NCBI RefSeq assembly: GCF_041504345.1
Contig: NZ_CP167894.1
Span: forward strand, 2,232,001 to 2,296,000
DNA: 64,000 bases
Direction: 5' to 3'
Source of the DNA: Vibrio sp. BS-M-Sm-2
GTDB lineage: Bacteria; Pseudomonadota; Gammaproteobacteria; Enterobacterales; Vibrionaceae
The position numbers were made by a program, and so were the translations under genes. Position 1 is the first letter of the stretch. Each line of letters opens with the position of its first letter. Below are positions 30,744 through 41,914 of this stretch, in pieces. Below the pieces are notes generated by a model. It searched no databases, was not told the origin of the DNA, and was given only the letters and a program-made list of their open reading frames with translations.

Positions 30744-31076
30744 ATGGAAGCTTTAGCTAAACATAACTTTGCTCGTATTTCTCCACAGAAAGCTCGCTTA
30801 GTTGCAGACCAAATTCGCGGTAAGTCGGTAGACCAAGCTCTAGAAATTCTAACTTTCAGCAACAAAAAAGCTGCTGTATTAGTTAAGAAGGTTCTTGAGT
30901 CAGCTATCGCTAACGCGGAACATAACGAAGGTGCAGATATCGACGATCTAAATGTCGCTAAAATCTTCGTAGATGAGGGCCCTATCATGAAGCGTATTAT
31001 GCCTCGTGCTAAAGGTCGTGCGGATCGTATCTTGAAGCGTTCAAGCCACATCACTATTGTTGTAGCAGATCGCTAA
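30744..31076 (+). CDS. rplV: 50S ribosomal protein L22
   Basis: 110 residues from the second of two adjacent ATGs ([19 protein letters not shown]), matching the usual family length. The beta-hairpin [15 protein letters not shown] lines the exit tunnel where macrolide-resistance changes occur; it appears intact. Confidence 0.98.
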   Translation: MEALAKHNFARISPQKARLVADQIRGKSVDQALEILTFSNKKAAVLVKKVLESAIANAEHNEGADIDDLNVAKIFVDEGPIMKRIMPRAKGRADRILKRSSHITIVVADR

Positions 31077-31094
31077 AGACTAGGAGAGTAAGCA

Positions 31095-31793
31095 ATGGGT
31101 CAGAAAGTACATCCTAATGGTATTCGTCTTGGCATCGTTAAGCCTTGGAATGCTACATGGTTTGCTAATACCAACGAATTCGCTGACAACCTAGACGGCG
31201 ACTTCAAGGTACGTCAGTTCCTTACAAAGGAACTACAAAAAGCATCATTATCTCGTATCGTTATCGAGCGTCCAGCTAAGAGCATCCGTGTGACTATTCA
31301 CACTGCTCGTCCTGGCGTTGTTATCGGTAAGAAAGGTGAAGACGTAGAGAAGCTACGCGCAGCTGTAGCTAAAATCGCAGGTGTACCAGCGCAAATTAAC
31401 ATCGCTGAAGTACGTAAGCCTGAGCTAGATGGTCAGCTTGTAGCTGATAGCATCGCGTCTCAACTAGAGCGTCGTGTTATGTTCCGTCGTGCAATGAAGC
31501 GTGCGGTACAAAATGCTATGCGTCTAGGCGCTAAAGGCATCAAAGTACAAGTAGGCGGCCGTCTTGGCGGTGCTGAAATCGCACGTTCTGAGTGGTACCG
31601 TGAAGGCCGTGTGCCTCTACACACTCTACGTGCAGACATTGATTACGCAACTTCTTCGGCTCACACTCAATACGGTGTGATCGGCATTAAAGTTTGGATC
31701 TTCAAAGGTGAGATTCTAGGCGGTATGCCAGCTGCTAACGCAGTAGAGCCAAAAGGCGATAAGCCTAAGAAGCAGCGTAAAGGCCGTAAGTAA
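31095..31793 (+). CDS. rpsC: 30S ribosomal protein S3
   Basis: 232 residues. The KH domain has [14 protein letters not shown], and the C-terminal half contains [30 protein letters not shown]. With S4 and S5 it forms the mRNA entry tunnel and helicase. The lysine-rich tail is normal. Confidence 0.99.
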
Positions 31794-31804
31794 GGAGTCG
31801 AACG

Positions 31805-32215
31805 ATGCTACAACCAAAACGTACTAAGTTCCGCAAGGTTATGACTGGTCGTAACCGTGGTCTAGCTAAAGGTACTGAAGTAAGCTTCGGCGAATTCGGT
31901 CTTAAAGCTGTTGGCCGTGGTCGTCTGACTGCACGTCAAATCGAAGCGGCACGTCGTGCTATGACACGTCACATTAAGCGTCAAGGTCAAATCTGGATCC
32001 GTGTATTCCCAGACAAGCCGATTACTGAAAAGCCTCTTGAAGTTCGTCAAGGTAAAGGTAAAGGTTCAGTTGCGTACTGGGTTGCTCAAATCCAACCAGG
32101 CAAAGTTATGTACGAGATGAATGGCGTACCTGAAGAGTTGGCACGTGAAGCGTTCCGCCTAGCGGCACGTAAACTGCCTGTTAAAACTACTTTTGTAACT
32201 AAGCAGGTGATGTGA
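31805..32215 (+). CDS. rplP: 50S ribosomal protein L16
   Basis: 136 residues ([19 protein letters not shown]). It contains the RIFPDKP-like motif [13 protein letters not shown], target of Arg hydroxylation by RoxA in E. coli. Its stop overlaps the rpmC start by one base (TGATG). Confidence 0.99.
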   Translation: MLQPKRTKFRKVMTGRNRGLAKGTEVSFGEFGLKAVGRGRLTARQIEAARRAMTRHIKRQGQIWIRVFPDKPITEKPLEVRQGKGKGSVAYWVAQIQPGKVMYEMNGVPEELAREAFRLAARKLPVKTTFVTKQVM

Positions 32216-32406
32216 TGAAAGCACAAGATCTACGCGAAAAGAACGTTGAAGAGCTTAACGCTGAGCTATTGAATTTGCTACGTGAACAGTTCAACTTGCG
32301 CATGCAAGCTGCAACTGGTCAACTACAGCAAACTCATACTCTAAAAGCTGTACGCCGTGACATCGCACGTGTGAAAACTGTTTTGACTGAAAAGGCAGGC
32401 GCATAA
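32215..32406 (+). CDS. rpmC: 50S ribosomal protein L29
   Basis: 63 residues from ATG 32215 ([15 protein letters not shown]); a GTG three bases earlier is less family-like. Two-helix protein at the tunnel exit. Single-base overlaps with rplP before it and rpsQ after it indicate translational coupling. Confidence 0.97.
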   Translation: MKAQDLREKNVEELNAELLNLLREQFNLRMQAATGQLQQTHTLKAVRRDIARVKTVLTEKAGA

Positions 32407-32660
32407 TGAGCGAAACTAACCGCATCCAGCAAGGCCGTGTAGTAAGCGACAAGATGGACAAGTCTATCGTTGTTGCTATTGAACGCACTGTAAAACACCC
32501 AATTTACGGTAAGTTCATCAAACGCACGACTAAAGTACACGCACACGACGAAGACAACACTTGTGGCCTAGGCGACAAAGTTGAAATCGCTGAGTGTCGT
32601 CCTCTGTCTAAGACTAAGTCTTGGACATTGGTTAAAGTTCTAGAAAAAGCGAAGATTTAA
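32406..32660 (+). CDS. rpsQ: 30S ribosomal protein S17
   Basis: 84 residues with [18 protein letters not shown] and [15 protein letters not shown], an OB-fold 16S rRNA binder. It starts inside the rpmC stop (TAATG) and is the last gene of the S10 operon; a strong terminator follows. Confidence 0.99.
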   Translation: MSETNRIQQGRVVSDKMDKSIVVAIERTVKHPIYGKFIKRTTKVHAHDEDNTCGLGDKVEIAECRPLSKTKSWTLVKVLEKAKI

Positions 32661-32682
32661 TCTTTGTAATTCTATAACTTAT

Positions 32683-32714
32683 AAGCGGCTCCAAATAATT
32701 TTTTGGAGCCGCTT
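32683..32714 (+). terminator. Terminator of the S10 operon
   Basis: Perfect 13-base-pair stem (32683–32695 with 32702–32714), 6-base loop, then GTTTTTTG. It lies just before the spc promoter. Confidence 0.92.
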
Positions 32715-32744
32715 GTTTTTTGTCTACCCAATTTAAAAAAAGGG

Positions 32745-32761
32745 TGGTACAATTCGCGTCC
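32745..32761 (+). promoter_or_regulatory. spc operon promoter (extended -10)
   Basis: TGG-TACAAT (32745–32753) is an extended -10 element, compensating for the lack of a clear -35. CGCGTCCC follows as a GC-rich discriminator like that of the str promoter. The leader then carries GACCC-gaga-GGGTC (32780–32793), a small hairpin before rplN. Confidence 0.65.
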
Positions 32762-32822
32762 CTTTTAAAGAGGCAGCCCGACCCGAGAGGGTCTAGTTTT
32801 AATATTTAGCGGAGCACTAACA

Positions 32823-33194
32823 ATGATCCAGATGCAAAGTACACTTGACGCAGCAGATAACTCTGGCGCGCGCAAGGTAATGTGTATTAAGGTTCTGGGT
32901 GGCTCTCACCGCCGTTATGCACATATCGGTGACGTCATCAAGGTTACAGTGAAGGAAGCGATTCCTCGCGGTAAAGTAAAGAAAGGTGATGTTCTGAAGG
33001 CGGTAGTAGTGCGCACCCGTAAAGGCGTTCGTCGCCCAGACGGTTCTGTCATTCGCTTCGACAGTAATGCTTGTGTATTGTTAAATGACACTACTGAGCA
33101 ACCAGTCGGCACACGTATCTTTGGTCCTGTGACTCGTGAACTTCGTAACGCGAAATTCATGAAGATTGTATCACTAGCACCTGAAGTTCTGTAA
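32823..33194 (+). CDS. rplN: 50S ribosomal protein L14
   Basis: 123 residues ([27 protein letters not shown]). It sits at the subunit interface with L19 and is the site where the silencing factor RsfS binds. First gene of the spc operon, GGAG ribosome binding site. Confidence 0.99.
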   Translation: MIQMQSTLDAADNSGARKVMCIKVLGGSHRRYAHIGDVIKVTVKEAIPRGKVKKGDVLKAVVVRTRKGVRRPDGSVIRFDSNACVLLNDTTEQPVGTRIFGPVTRELRNAKFMKIVSLAPEVL

Positions 33195-33205
33195 GGAGCG
33201 GCAAT

Positions 33206-33523
33206 ATGGCAGCTAAAATCCGTCGTAATGACGAAGTAATCATTCTTGCTGGTAAAGATAAAGGCAAGAAAGGTAAAGTAACTAAGGTTCTGACAACTGG
33301 TAAAGTTATCGTTGAAGGCATCAACCTTGTTAAGAAACACCAAAAGCCGGTTCCGGCTCTAGGTCAACAAGGTGGCATCGTTGAACAAGAAGCAGCTATT
33401 GATGCTTCTAACGTTGCTGTTTTTAACGCGGCTACTGGTAAAGCAGACCGTATCGGTTTCCGTATCGAAGATGGCAAGAAAGTTCGTTTCTTCAAATCTA
33501 ACGGCGAAACTGTTTCTAACTAA
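33206..33523 (+). CDS. rplX: 50S ribosomal protein L24
   Basis: 105 residues with KOW motif ([23 protein letters not shown]), assembly initiator binding the 5' end of 23S rRNA. The L24–L5 junction is where S8 represses the spc operon in E. coli; I did not verify a site here. Confidence 0.99.
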   Translation: MAAKIRRNDEVIILAGKDKGKKGKVTKVLTTGKVIVEGINLVKKHQKPVPALGQQGGIVEQEAAIDASNVAVFNAATGKADRIGFRIEDGKKVRFFKSNGETVSN

Positions 33524-33547
33524 TTAGAAGTAATTTGGAGTTCTACT

Positions 33548-34087
33548 ATGGCGAAACTGCATGATTACTACAAGTCGTCTGTAGTCGCTGAGCTTACCAA
33601 AGAGTTCAGCTACACAAGCGTCATGCAAGTCCCTAGGATTGAGAAAATCACCCTAAACATGGGCGTTGGTGAAGCAATCAACGATAAGAAACTGCTAGAA
33701 AACGCAGCAGCTGATATGGCAACGATCTCTGGTCAAAAGCCACTTATCACTAAAGCGCGTAAATCTGTAGCTGGTTTCAAAATTCGTGAAGGCTACCCAA
33801 TTGGTTGTAAAGTAACCTTGCGTGGTGAGCGCATGTGGGAATTTTTAGAGCGTTTAATCTCTATCGCACTTCCACGTGTACGTGATTTCCGTGGTGTTAG
33901 CGCTAAGTCTTTTGACGGTCGCGGTAACTACAGCATGGGCGTTCGCGAGCAAATCATCTTTCCGGAAATCGACTACGATAAAGTCGATCGTGTCCGCGGT
34001 CTTGATATCACTATCACGACTTCTGCGGGTTCCGATGAGGAAGGCCGAGCTCTGCTGGCTGCCTTTAACTTCCCATTCCGTAAGTAA
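33548..34087 (+). CDS. rplE: 50S ribosomal protein L5
   Basis: 179 residues. [18 protein letters not shown] and [12 protein letters not shown] are diagnostic; it binds 5S rRNA and contacts P-site tRNA. TTGGAG ribosome binding site. Confidence 0.99.
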   Translation: MAKLHDYYKSSVVAELTKEFSYTSVMQVPRIEKITLNMGVGEAINDKKLLENAAADMATISGQKPLITKARKSVAGFKIREGYPIGCKVTLRGERMWEFLERLISIALPRVRDFRGVSAKSFDGRGNYSMGVREQIIFPEIDYDKVDRVRGLDITITTSAGSDEEGRALLAAFNFPFRK

Positions 34088-34103
34088 GGGTAGGGTTACT
34101 GTT

Positions 34104-34409
34104 ATGGCTAAACAATCAATGAAAGCACGTGAAGCTAAACGTGCAAAACTAGTAGCTAAGTTCGCTGAAAAGCGTTCTGCGCTAAAAGTTATCATTAGCG
34201 ATGTAAACGCATCTGAAGAAGATCGTTGGAATGCGGTTCTTAAACTGCAATCTCTTCCACGTGATTCAAGTGCATCACGTCAGCGCAACCGTTGCAACCA
34301 AACTGGTCGTCCACACGGTTACCTACGTAAATTCGGTCTAAGCCGCATTAAGGTTCGTGAAGCTTGCATGAAAGGCGAGATTCCGGGTCTTCGTAAGGCT
34401 AGCTGGTAA
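34104..34409 (+). CDS. rpsN: 30S ribosomal protein S14
   Basis: 101 residues from ATG 34104 ([16 protein letters not shown]). This is the long, zinc-free type without CxxC pairs. The open frame runs back to 33876 inside rplE, which is a shadow and is excluded by length and by the ribosome binding site. Confidence 0.97.
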   Translation: MAKQSMKAREAKRAKLVAKFAEKRSALKVIISDVNASEEDRWNAVLKLQSLPRDSSASRQRNRCNQTGRPHGYLRKFGLSRIKVREACMKGEIPGLRKASW

Positions 34410-34438
34410 TTGCCACTTAATCATTTGGAGTAAATCTT

Positions 34439-34831
34439 ATGAGCATGCAAGATCCGATTTCGGATATGCTGACCCGAGTTCGTAACGGTCAGGCAGCAAA
34501 CAAAGTTGCTGTAAAAATGCCTTCTTCAAAGCTTAAAGTTGCAATTGCTGCATTACTTAAAGCTGAAGGTTACATCGTAGACTTCGCTGTTAACAGCGAA
34601 GCAAAACCTGAGCTAGAAGTTACTCTTAAGTACTTCCAAGCTAAACCTGTAATCGAGCAAATCAAGCGTGTATCACGTCCTGGTCTAAGAGTTTATAAAA
34701 ATAAAGACTCTTTACCTACAGTGATGGGTGGTCTTGGTATTGCAGTTGTTTCTACTTCCAAGGGTCTGATGTCTGACCGTGCTGCTCGTAAAGCAGGTCT
34801 TGGCGGTGAAATCATCTGTTACGTAGCTTAA
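34439..34831 (+). CDS. rpsH: 30S ribosomal protein S8
   Basis: 130 residues ([18 protein letters not shown]), central-domain 16S binder and the spc operon repressor in E. coli. C-terminal [25 protein letters not shown] motif intact. Confidence 0.99.
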   Translation: MSMQDPISDMLTRVRNGQAANKVAVKMPSSKLKVAIAALLKAEGYIVDFAVNSEAKPELEVTLKYFQAKPVIEQIKRVSRPGLRVYKNKDSLPTVMGGLGIAVVSTSKGLMSDRAARKAGLGGEIICYVA

Positions 34832-34841
34832 GGAGTAGATT

Positions 34842-35375
34842 ATGTCTCGTGTTGCTAAAGCACCTGTCGCTATTCCAGCTGGCGTAGAGGTGAAACTAAA
34901 CGGCCAAGAAGTTACTGTAAAAGGTAGCAAAGGTGAGCTTACTCGCGTTCTTAACAGCGCCGTAGTTATTGCACAGGAAGAAACCAACCTAACTTTCGGT
35001 CCGAAAGAAGGTGTTACTAACGCATGGGCACAAGCTGGTACAGCTCGCGCTCTAGTTAATAACATGGTTATGGGTGTTACTGAGGGCTTCACTAAGAAGC
35101 TAACTCTTAAGGGTGTTGGTTACCGTGCTGCTATGAAAGGCAACTCTGTAGCTCTAACTCTTGGTTTTTCTCACCCAGTAGAGCACGCTCTACCTGAAGG
35201 TATTAAAGCTGAGTGCCCTAGCCAAACTGAGATCATCATTACTGGTTGCGATAAGCAAGTAGTAGGTCAAGTTGCGGCTGACATTCGTTCTTACCGTGCT
35301 CCTGAGCCTTACAAAGGCAAAGGTGTTCGTTACGCAGATGAAAATGTGCGTACTAAAGAAGCTAAGAAGAAGTAA
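34842..35375 (+). CDS. rplF: 50S ribosomal protein L6
   Basis: 177 residues ([21 protein letters not shown]), two repeated domains near the sarcin-ricin loop, with [14 protein letters not shown] at the C-terminal end. AAGGAG ribosome binding site. Confidence 0.99.
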   Translation: MSRVAKAPVAIPAGVEVKLNGQEVTVKGSKGELTRVLNSAVVIAQEETNLTFGPKEGVTNAWAQAGTARALVNNMVMGVTEGFTKKLTLKGVGYRAAMKGNSVALTLGFSHPVEHALPEGIKAECPSQTEIIITGCDKQVVGQVAADIRSYRAPEPYKGKGVRYADENVRTKEAKKK

Positions 35376-35384
35376 GGTATCACT

Positions 35385-35738
35385 ATGGATAAGAAAGCAT
35401 CTCGCATCCGTCGTGCTACACGTGCACGTCGTAAGATTGCAGAACTTGGTGCAACTCGCCTGGTAGTACACCGTACTCCTCGCCATGTTTACGCACAAGT
35501 TATCGCGGCAAACGGCTCTGAGGTTATCGCAGCTGCTTCTACTGTAGAAAAAGCGATCCGTGAGCAAGTTAAGAACACTGGTAACGTTGATGCAGCTAAA
35601 GCAGTTGGTAAAGCTGTTGCTGAGCGCGCTCTTGAAAAAGGCGTAGCTTCAGTTGCATTTGATCGTTCTGGTTTCCAATACCACGGTCGAGTAGCGGCGC
35701 TAGCAGAATCTGCTCGCGAAGCTGGTCTGAAATTCTAA
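35385..35738 (+). CDS. rplR: 50S ribosomal protein L18
   Basis: 117 residues ([21 protein letters not shown]), 5S rRNA-binding partner of L5. [26 protein letters not shown] is the conserved C-terminus. Confidence 0.99.
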   Translation: MDKKASRIRRATRARRKIAELGATRLVVHRTPRHVYAQVIAANGSEVIAAASTVEKAIREQVKNTGNVDAAKAVGKAVAERALEKGVASVAFDRSGFQYHGRVAALAESAREAGLKF

Positions 35739-35752
35739 GGTAGGGTTGGAAG

Positions 35753-36253
35753 ATGGCTAAAGAACAACAACAAGCTAATGATTTGCAAGAAAAGCTGATC
35801 GCAGTTAACCGTGTATCTAAGACGGTTAAAGGTGGTCGAATCATGAGCTTTACTGCACTAACAGTAGTTGGTGACGGTAACGGTCGCGTAGGTTTCGGTT
35901 ACGGCAAAGCTCGTGAAGTACCTGCTGCGATTCAAAAAGCAATGGAAAAAGCGCGCCGTAACATGGTTACAGTATCGCTTAACGAAGGCACTCTTCACCA
36001 CCCGGTGAAAGGTCGTCATTCGGGCTCTAAAGTTTACATGCAGCCAGCTGCAGAAGGTACAGGTGTTATTGCCGGTGGTGCAATGCGTGCTGTACTTGAA
36101 GTTGCGGGCGTACATAACGTACTTTCTAAAGCATACGGTTCAACGAACCCGATCAACATCGTTCGTGCAACGATTGGTGCTCTAGTAGACGTTAAGTCAC
36201 CAGAAATGGTTGCTGCTAAACGTGGTCTAACTGTTGAATCTATTTCGGAGTAA
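35753..36253 (+). CDS. rpsE: 30S ribosomal protein S5
   Basis: 166 residues. The double-stranded RNA binding fold has [36 protein letters not shown], the loop region where spectinomycin-resistance changes occur and which looks wild type. It shapes the mRNA entry tunnel with S3 and S4. Confidence 0.99.
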   Translation: MAKEQQQANDLQEKLIAVNRVSKTVKGGRIMSFTALTVVGDGNGRVGFGYGKAREVPAAIQKAMEKARRNMVTVSLNEGTLHHPVKGRHSGSKVYMQPAAEGTGVIAGGAMRAVLEVAGVHNVLSKAYGSTNPINIVRATIGALVDVKSPEMVAAKRGLTVESISE

Positions 36254-36260
36254 GCACACG

Positions 36261-36437
36261 ATGGCAACTATTAAAGTAACTCAAACTAAAAGCTCAATTG
36301 GTCGCCTACCTAAGCACAAAGCGTGTCTTAAAGGTCTAGGTCTTCGTCGCATCAACCATACAGTAGAACTTGAAGATACTCCGTGCGTACGCGGTATGAT
36401 CAACAAGGTTTACTACATGGTTAAGATTGAGGAGTAA
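36261..36437 (+). CDS. rpmD: 50S ribosomal protein L30
   Basis: 58 residues from ATG 36261 ([20 protein letters not shown]). An upstream in-frame start at 36234 lies in the end of rpsE and is rejected. Usual bacterial length. Confidence 0.98.
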   Translation: MATIKVTQTKSSIGRLPKHKACLKGLGLRRINHTVELEDTPCVRGMINKVYYMVKIEE

Positions 36438-36442
36438 TCAGA

Positions 36443-36877
36443 ATGCGTTTGAATACTCTATCACCGGCTGCTGGCTCTAAACCTTCTAAGAAGCGTGTAG
36501 GTCGTGGTATCGGTTCTGGCCTTGGTAAAACAGGTGGCCGCGGTCACAAAGGTCAAAAGTCACGTTCTGGCGGCTCTGTTCGTCCAGGTTTTGAAGGCGG
36601 TCAAATGCCTCTAAAACAACGTCTACCTAAATTCGGTTTCACTTCTCGTAAGAGCCTAGTGTCTGCTGAAGTTCGCCTAGCTGAGCTAGCGAAAGTAACA
36701 GGTGACGTAGTTGATCTTAACAGCCTTAAAGCTGCTAACGTTATCACTAAGAACATCGAATTTGTTAAGATCGTTCTTTCTGGTGACCTAAGCAAAGCTG
36801 TGACTGTTAAAGGTCTACGCGTGACTAAAGGCGCTAAAGCTGCAATCGAAGCTGCAGGCGGTAAAATCGAGGAATAA
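36443..36877 (+). CDS. rplO: 50S ribosomal protein L15
   Basis: 144 residues ([22 protein letters not shown]) with the glycine-rich extension [19 protein letters not shown] that enters the subunit core. Follows rpmD by 5 bases. Confidence 0.99.
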   Translation: MRLNTLSPAAGSKPSKKRVGRGIGSGLGKTGGRGHKGQKSRSGGSVRPGFEGGQMPLKQRLPKFGFTSRKSLVSAEVRLAELAKVTGDVVDLNSLKAANVITKNIEFVKIVLSGDLSKAVTVKGLRVTKGAKAAIEAAGGKIEE

Positions 36878-36897
36878 TCTCGAGGAACGAGGTACAG

Positions 36898-38232
36898 ATG
36901 GCTAAGAAACCAGGACAAGATTTTCGTAGTGCTCAGAGCGGCTTAAGTGAACTAAAGTCGCGCTTATTATTCGTAATTGGTGCACTTTTAGTATTCCGAG
37001 CCGGCTCTTTTGTGCCGATCCCTGGTATTGACGCAGCTGTACTTGCCGATTTGTTCGATCAGCAAAAAGGTACCATCGTTGAAATGTTTAACATGTTCTC
37101 CGGTGGTGCTCTTGAGCGTGCATCTATATTAGCATTGGGTATCATGCCGTACATTTCGGCATCGATCGTAGTCCAATTGCTAACTGTAGTTCATCCAGCG
37201 TTAGCGGAACTCAAGAAAGAGGGTGAAGCAGGCCGTCGTAAGATAAGCCAATATACACGCTACGGCACGCTTGTACTTGCAACATTCCAAGCTATTGGTA
37301 TCGCAACAGGCTTACCAAACATGGTCGACAATCTGGTTGTTATCAACCAAACCATGTTTACGCTTATTGCTACCGTGAGTTTAGTAACTGGTACCATGTT
37401 CTTAATGTGGTTAGGTGAACAAATCACTGAGCGAGGAATCGGTAATGGTATTTCCATTCTGATTTTTGCAGGTATTGTTGCTGGATTGCCTTCTGCAATC
37501 GGTCAAACAATCGAGCAAGCGCGTCAAGGTGAATTGCATGTGCTTCTTCTGCTGTTGATTGCTGTATTGTCTTTTGCTGTTATTTACTTCGTAGTTTTCA
37601 TGGAACGTGGTCAACGCCGTATCGTCGTTAACTATGCGAAACGTCAACAAGGTCGTAAAGTTTTTGCAGCACAAAGCTCTCACTTGCCTCTTAAGATTAA
37701 TATGGCAGGTGTTATTCCAGCGATTTTCGCATCAAGTATTATTTTGTTCCCAGGAACATTAGCGCAGTGGTTTGGTCAAAATGGTGAAAGCAGCGCGTTC
37801 GGTTGGTTAACTGACGTGTCATTAGCTCTTAGCCCAGGTCAACCTTTGTATGTAATGCTTTATGCAGCAGCTATCATCTTCTTCTGTTTCTTCTATACAG
37901 CGTTGGTGTTTAACCCACGTGAAACAGCTGATAACTTGAAGAAGTCTGGTGCATTCGTACCCGGTATCCGCCCAGGTGAGCAGACAGCGAAATATATCGA
38001 TAAAGTGATGACTAGACTAACCCTTGCGGGCGCTCTATACATTACTTTTATATGTCTGATTCCTGAATTCATGATGGTCGCGTGGAACGTTCGTTTCTAC
38101 TTCGGCGGCACATCACTACTAATCGTAGTGGTAGTTATCATGGATTTCATGGCACAGGTACAGACTCATCTGATGTCACAACAGTATGATTCTGTGTTAA
38201 AGAAAGCGAATCTGAAAGGTTACGGCCGTTAA
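36898..38232 (+). CDS. secY: Protein translocase subunit SecY
   Basis: 444-residue inner-membrane channel with ten membrane helices. The plug region [27 protein letters not shown] and the cytosolic C5 loop [29 protein letters not shown], which contacts the ribosome and SecA, are intact. It lies at its usual position between rplO and rpmJ. Confidence 0.99.
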   Translation: MAKKPGQDFRSAQSGLSELKSRLLFVIGALLVFRAGSFVPIPGIDAAVLADLFDQQKGTIVEMFNMFSGGALERASILALGIMPYISASIVVQLLTVVHPALAELKKEGEAGRRKISQYTRYGTLVLATFQAIGIATGLPNMVDNLVVINQTMFTLIATVSLVTGTMFLMWLGEQITERGIGNGISILIFAGIVAGLPSAIGQTIEQARQGELHVLLLLLIAVLSFAVIYFVVFMERGQRRIVVNYAKRQQGRKVFAAQSSHLPLKINMAGVIPAIFASSIILFPGTLAQWFGQNGESSAFGWLTDVSLALSPGQPLYVMLYAAAIIFFCFFYTALVFNPRETADNLKKSGAFVPGIRPGEQTAKYIDKVMTRLTLAGALYITFICLIPEFMMVAWNVRFYFGGTSLLIVVVVIMDFMAQVQTHLMSQQYDSVLKKANLKGYGR

Positions 38233-38273
38233 TTCGGTGGTAATTATTTCGATTCCATTTACGGAGTTTAGCA

Positions 38274-38387
38274 ATGAAAGTTCGTGCTTCCGTTAAAAAA
38301 ATCTGCCGTAACTGTAAAGTTATCAAGCGTAACGGTGTCGTTCGCGTGATTTGCAGTGAGCCAAAGCATAAGCAACGCCAAGGCTAA
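38274..38387 (+). CDS. rpmJ: 50S ribosomal protein L36
   Basis: A 37-residue protein found by reading the secY–rpsM gap: [20 protein letters not shown], then a C-terminal segment with Cys and His ([12 protein letters not shown]). This is the zinc-binding (C+) form of L36, with three Cys and one His. ATG 38274 follows ACGGAG. It closes the spc operon. Confidence 0.96.
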
Positions 38388-38404
38388 TTAGCAGAAATTT
38401 TTAC

Positions 38405-38433
38405 TTGAAATACAAGGTAGAGTCGAGTATATT
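38405..38433 (+). promoter_or_regulatory. Alpha operon promoter
   Basis: TTGAAA (38405–38410) and TATATT (38428–38433) are 17 bases apart, followed by GC-rich cctcggcc. Transcription would begin about 95 bases before rpsM. Confidence 0.75.
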
Positions 38434-38439
38434 CCTCGG

Positions 38440-38540
38440 CCTACCTTTTGCGTGCAAAAGAAGTAGTATGCCGCAGCGTATCCATAACGGGCTTTGCTGC
38501 GGATAATTCTTTTATGAACCCCTTAGGAGTGAATAATGGC
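38440..38540 (+). ncRNA. Alpha operon ribosome-binding leader (S4-responsive pseudoknot)
   Basis: CCGCAGC (38471–38477) pairs with GCTGCGG (38496–38502). The loop carries GTATCC-ATAACGGGCTTT, close to the conserved part of the E. coli alpha-operon leader, and is followed by a spacer, AGGAG and the rpsM start. In E. coli, S4 traps this pseudoknot to repress rpsM-rpsK-rpsD translation. Recognised from memory of the motif; the pseudoknot pairing to the start region was not computed. Confidence 0.72.
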
Positions 38541-38892
38541 CCGTATAGCCGGCATTAACATTCCTGATCATAAGCATTCTGTAATTGCACTTACTGCAAT
38601 CTACGGTATCGGTAAAACTCGCTCTCAAGCTATTCTAGCTGAAGTGGGTATTGCTGAAGATGCTAAGATCAGTGAACTAACTGAAGAGCAGATCGATCAA
38701 CTGCGTGATGGTGTAGCTAAGTACACTGTAGAAGGTGATCTACGTCGTGAAGTATCGATGAACATCAAGCGTCTTATGGACCTTGGCTGTTACCGCGGTC
38801 TTCGTCATCGTCGCAGTCTACCACTACGTGGACAGCGTACTAAAACCAACGCTCGCACCCGTAAGGGTCCGCGCAAGCCGATCAAGAAATAG
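38536..38892 (+). CDS. rpsM: 30S ribosomal protein S13
   Basis: 118 residues ([20 protein letters not shown]), 16S head protein contacting the P-site tRNA and inter-subunit bridges. [25 protein letters not shown] tail intact. First gene of the alpha operon, under the S4-responsive leader. Confidence 0.99.
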   Translation: MARIAGINIPDHKHSVIALTAIYGIGKTRSQAILAEVGIAEDAKISELTEEQIDQLRDGVAKYTVEGDLRREVSMNIKRLMDLGCYRGLRHRRSLPLRGQRTKTNARTRKGPRKPIKK

Positions 38893-38905
38893 TCGGATAA
38901 GGTAG

Positions 38906-39301
<396 letters not shown>

Positions 39302-39332
39302 GTTTCGTTTCTAGGAATATTGGAGAAAGATC

Positions 39333-39953
39333 ATGGCAAGATATTTGGGTCCTAAGCTGAAGCTTAGCCGTCGCGAAGGTACTGACTTATTCCTTAAGTC
39401 TGGTGTCCGTGCGATCGATACCAAGTGTAAAATTGATAACGCACCAGGTGTACACGGCGCTCGTCGCGGTCGTCTATCTGAGTATGGCGTTCAGCTTCGT
39501 GAGAAGCAAAAAGTTCGTCGTATCTACGGCGTTCTAGAAAAACAATTCCGCAACTACTACAAAGAAGCTGCACGTCTTAAAGGCAACACAGGTGCAAACC
39601 TGCTTCAGCTTCTTGAAGGTCGTCTTGATAACGTAGTTTACCGTATGGGCTTTGGCGCTACTCGTGCTGAATCTCGTCAACTAGTTAGCCACAAGTCTAT
39701 CCTAGTTAACGGTAAAGTTGTAAACGTTCCTTCTTTCAAAGTAGCGGCAAACGACGTTGTTTCTATCCGCGAGAAAGCTAAACAGCAATCTCGTATTAAA
39801 GCGGCTCTAGAAGTTGCTGAACAACGTGAAAAGCCAACTTGGATTGAAGTAGATGCTGGCAAAATGGAAGGTACATTCAAGCGTATGCCTGAGCGTTCTG
39901 ACCTATCAGCTGACATCAATGAACACTTGATCGTCGAACTTTACTCTAAGTAA
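39333..39953 (+). CDS. rpsD: 30S ribosomal protein S4
   Basis: 206 residues ([21 protein letters not shown]), 16S assembly initiator, mRNA entry-tunnel component and autogenous repressor of this operon. The S4 RNA-binding domain contains [31 protein letters not shown]. No zinc ligands, as usual in gammaproteobacteria. Confidence 0.99.
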   Translation: MARYLGPKLKLSRREGTDLFLKSGVRAIDTKCKIDNAPGVHGARRGRLSEYGVQLREKQKVRRIYGVLEKQFRNYYKEAARLKGNTGANLLQLLEGRLDNVVYRMGFGATRAESRQLVSHKSILVNGKVVNVPSFKVAANDVVSIREKAKQQSRIKAALEVAEQREKPTWIEVDAGKMEGTFKRMPERSDLSADINEHLIVELYSK

Positions 39954-39975
39954 GGTTAAAAAAAGAGAGGACACA

Positions 39976-40968
39976 ATGCAGGGTTCTGTAACAGAATTTC
40001 TTAAGCCGCGTCTTGTTGACATTGAACAGATCAATACGACACACGCGAAAGTAACTCTTGAGCCATTAGAGCGCGGTTTCGGCCACACTCTAGGTAATGC
40101 TCTTCGCCGCATTCTTCTATCTTCTATGCCGGGTTGTGCCGTAACAGAAGTTGAAATCGAAGGTGTGCTACACGAATACAGCACTAAAGAAGGCGTTCAG
40201 GAAGATATCCTGGAAATCCTTCTAAACCTTAAAGGTTTGGCTGTACGCGTTGCTGAAGGCAAAGATGAAGTGTTTATTACACTGAACAAATCAGGCTCAG
40301 GCCCTGTTGTTGCAGGTGACATCACCCACGATGGTGATGTAGAGATCGCTAACCCTGAGCACGTAATTTGTCACCTAACGGATGACAATGCTGAGATCGC
40401 TATGCGTATCAAAGTAGAACGTGGTCGTGGTTACGTTCCAGCTTCAGCTCGTATCCATACTGAAGAAGATGAGCGTCCTATCGGTCGTCTACTAGTTGAC
40501 GCTACTTACAGCCCGGTTGATAAAATCGCTTACGCTGTAGAAGCGGCACGTGTAGAACAACGTACCGATTTAGACAAGCTTGTTATCGATATGGAAACGA
40601 ACGGTACTCTAGAACCTGAGGAAGCAATCCGTCGTGCAGCTACTATTTTAGCTGAACAACTGGATGCGTTCGTAGATCTTCGTGATGTACGTGTACCTGA
40701 GGAGAAGGAAGAGAAGCCAGAATTCGATCCTATCCTACTACGTCCTGTAGACGATCTTGAACTAACAGTTCGCTCTGCTAACTGTTTGAAAGCAGAAGCG
40801 ATTCACTACATCGGTGATCTTGTACAGCGCACTGAGGTTGAGCTACTTAAAACGCCAAACCTTGGTAAGAAATCTCTTACAGAGATTAAAGATGTGCTTG
40901 CTTCACGTGGTCTGTCTCTAGGCATGCGTCTAGAAAACTGGCCACCAGCGTCAATCGCTGAAGATTAA
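39976..40968 (+). CDS. rpoA: RNA polymerase alpha subunit
   Basis: 330 residues. The N-terminal domain ([26 protein letters not shown]) dimerises and nucleates core assembly. A linker rich in Glu and Pro leads to the C-terminal domain ([41 protein letters not shown]), which contacts UP-element DNA and activators such as CRP. Confidence 0.99.
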   Translation: MQGSVTEFLKPRLVDIEQINTTHAKVTLEPLERGFGHTLGNALRRILLSSMPGCAVTEVEIEGVLHEYSTKEGVQEDILEILLNLKGLAVRVAEGKDEVFITLNKSGSGPVVAGDITHDGDVEIANPEHVICHLTDDNAEIAMRIKVERGRGYVPASARIHTEEDERPIGRLLVDATYSPVDKIAYAVEAARVEQRTDLDKLVIDMETNGTLEPEEAIRRAATILAEQLDAFVDLRDVRVPEEKEEKPEFDPILLRPVDDLELTVRSANCLKAEAIHYIGDLVQRTEVELLKTPNLGKKSLTEIKDVLASRGLSLGMRLENWPPASIAED

Positions 40969-40992
40969 TCGAAAAGTTAGAAGGATTAGGTC

Positions 40993-41373
40993 ATGCGCCA
41001 TCGTAAAAGTGGTCGTCAACTCAACCGCAACAGCAGTCATCGCAAAGCGATGTTCAGCAACATGGCTAGCTCTCTTGTTCGTCACGAAGTTATTAAAACT
41101 ACCGTGCCTAAAGCAAAAGAACTACGTCGCGTAATTGAGCCATTGATTACCCTAGCTAAGACAGACAGTGTTGCTAACCGTCGTCTTGCATTTGCTCGCA
41201 CTCGTGATAACGAAGTTGTGGCAAAACTATTTAATGAACTAGGCCCGCGTTTCGCGGCTCGCCAAGGTGGTTACACTCGCATTCTTAAATGTGGTTTCCG
41301 TACTGGTGATAAAGCTCCAATGGCTTACATTGAGCTTGTAGACCGCCCAGCTGCTGAAGAAGCTGCTGAGTAA
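40993..41373 (+). CDS. rplQ: 50S ribosomal protein L17
   Basis: 126 residues ([24 protein letters not shown]), tunnel-exit protein. The C-terminal AAEEAAE tail is ordinary for Vibrio. It ends the alpha operon and is followed by a strong terminator. Confidence 0.99.
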   Translation: MRHRKSGRQLNRNSSHRKAMFSNMASSLVRHEVIKTTVPKAKELRRVIEPLITLAKTDSVANRRLAFARTRDNEVVAKLFNELGPRFAARQGGYTRILKCGFRTGDKAPMAYIELVDRPAAEEAAE

Positions 41374-41394
41374 TCTATACTAGATTCTTAATAC

Positions 41395-41420
41395 AAAAGC
41401 CGAGCATTAGCTCGGCTTTT
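41395..41420 (+). terminator. Terminator of the alpha operon
   Basis: 11-base-pair stem (41395–41405 with 41410–41420), ATTA loop, then TTTTTT-type tail. Confidence 0.92.
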
Positions 41421-41570
41421 TTGTATCTGTAGAATAAGGAAATCTATACTAAGTAATTGCACCACGATGTTTGGCATTTTTGCTTGTCTTATCTGCTCCA
41501 TTTTTCAAAAATATCTCGTATCTGATGTGACCCCATTAAAGTAGACACTTAATACAGAGTATTAAGTGTC

Positions 41571-41885
41571 ATGAAAGTAAAATCACAAAGACAATATACA
41601 GACGAATTTAAACGAGAAGCTGTTCAGCGATCTCTCGATTCTTCTGACACCGTTAAGTCAGTAGCACTATCCTTAGGAATATCGCCGGTGCTACTTTCTA
41701 AATGGAGATGCCAAATGACGTCGAAGAAGACTAACTCCCTCCCAATACCTAACCACGGTCCCGAAACATCCGTTACACAACTGGAGAAAGAGATCCGTCA
41801 ATTGAAAAAGAAGCTTGAGATGGCAGAGCTGGAGAATGATTTCTTAAAGGAAGCGAAGGCTTTCTTCGACAGCCAAAAAGAATAA
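41571..41885 (+). CDS. IS3-family transposase OrfA
   Basis: 104 residues. N-terminal helix-turn-helix of the HTH_Tnp_1 type (QYTDEFKREAVQRSLDSSD…VALSLGISPVLLSKWR), which binds the IS ends, followed by a leucine-zipper-like coiled coil (LEKEIRQLKKKLEMAELENDFLKEA). Near its end an A5G run (41875–41880) precedes the stop and would allow a -1 ribosomal frameshift into orfB. Confidence 0.9.
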   Translation: MKVKSQRQYTDEFKREAVQRSLDSSDTVKSVALSLGISPVLLSKWRCQMTSKKTNSLPIPNHGPETSVTQLEKEIRQLKKKLEMAELENDFLKEAKAFFDSQKE

Positions 41886-41914
41886 GGTTCGAGTATATCC
41901 TTAAGAAGGCCAGT

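Noticed and set aside
33876..34103. N-terminal extension of rpsN
   Set aside because: It lies inside rplE in another frame. S14 is 101 residues and starts at 34104.
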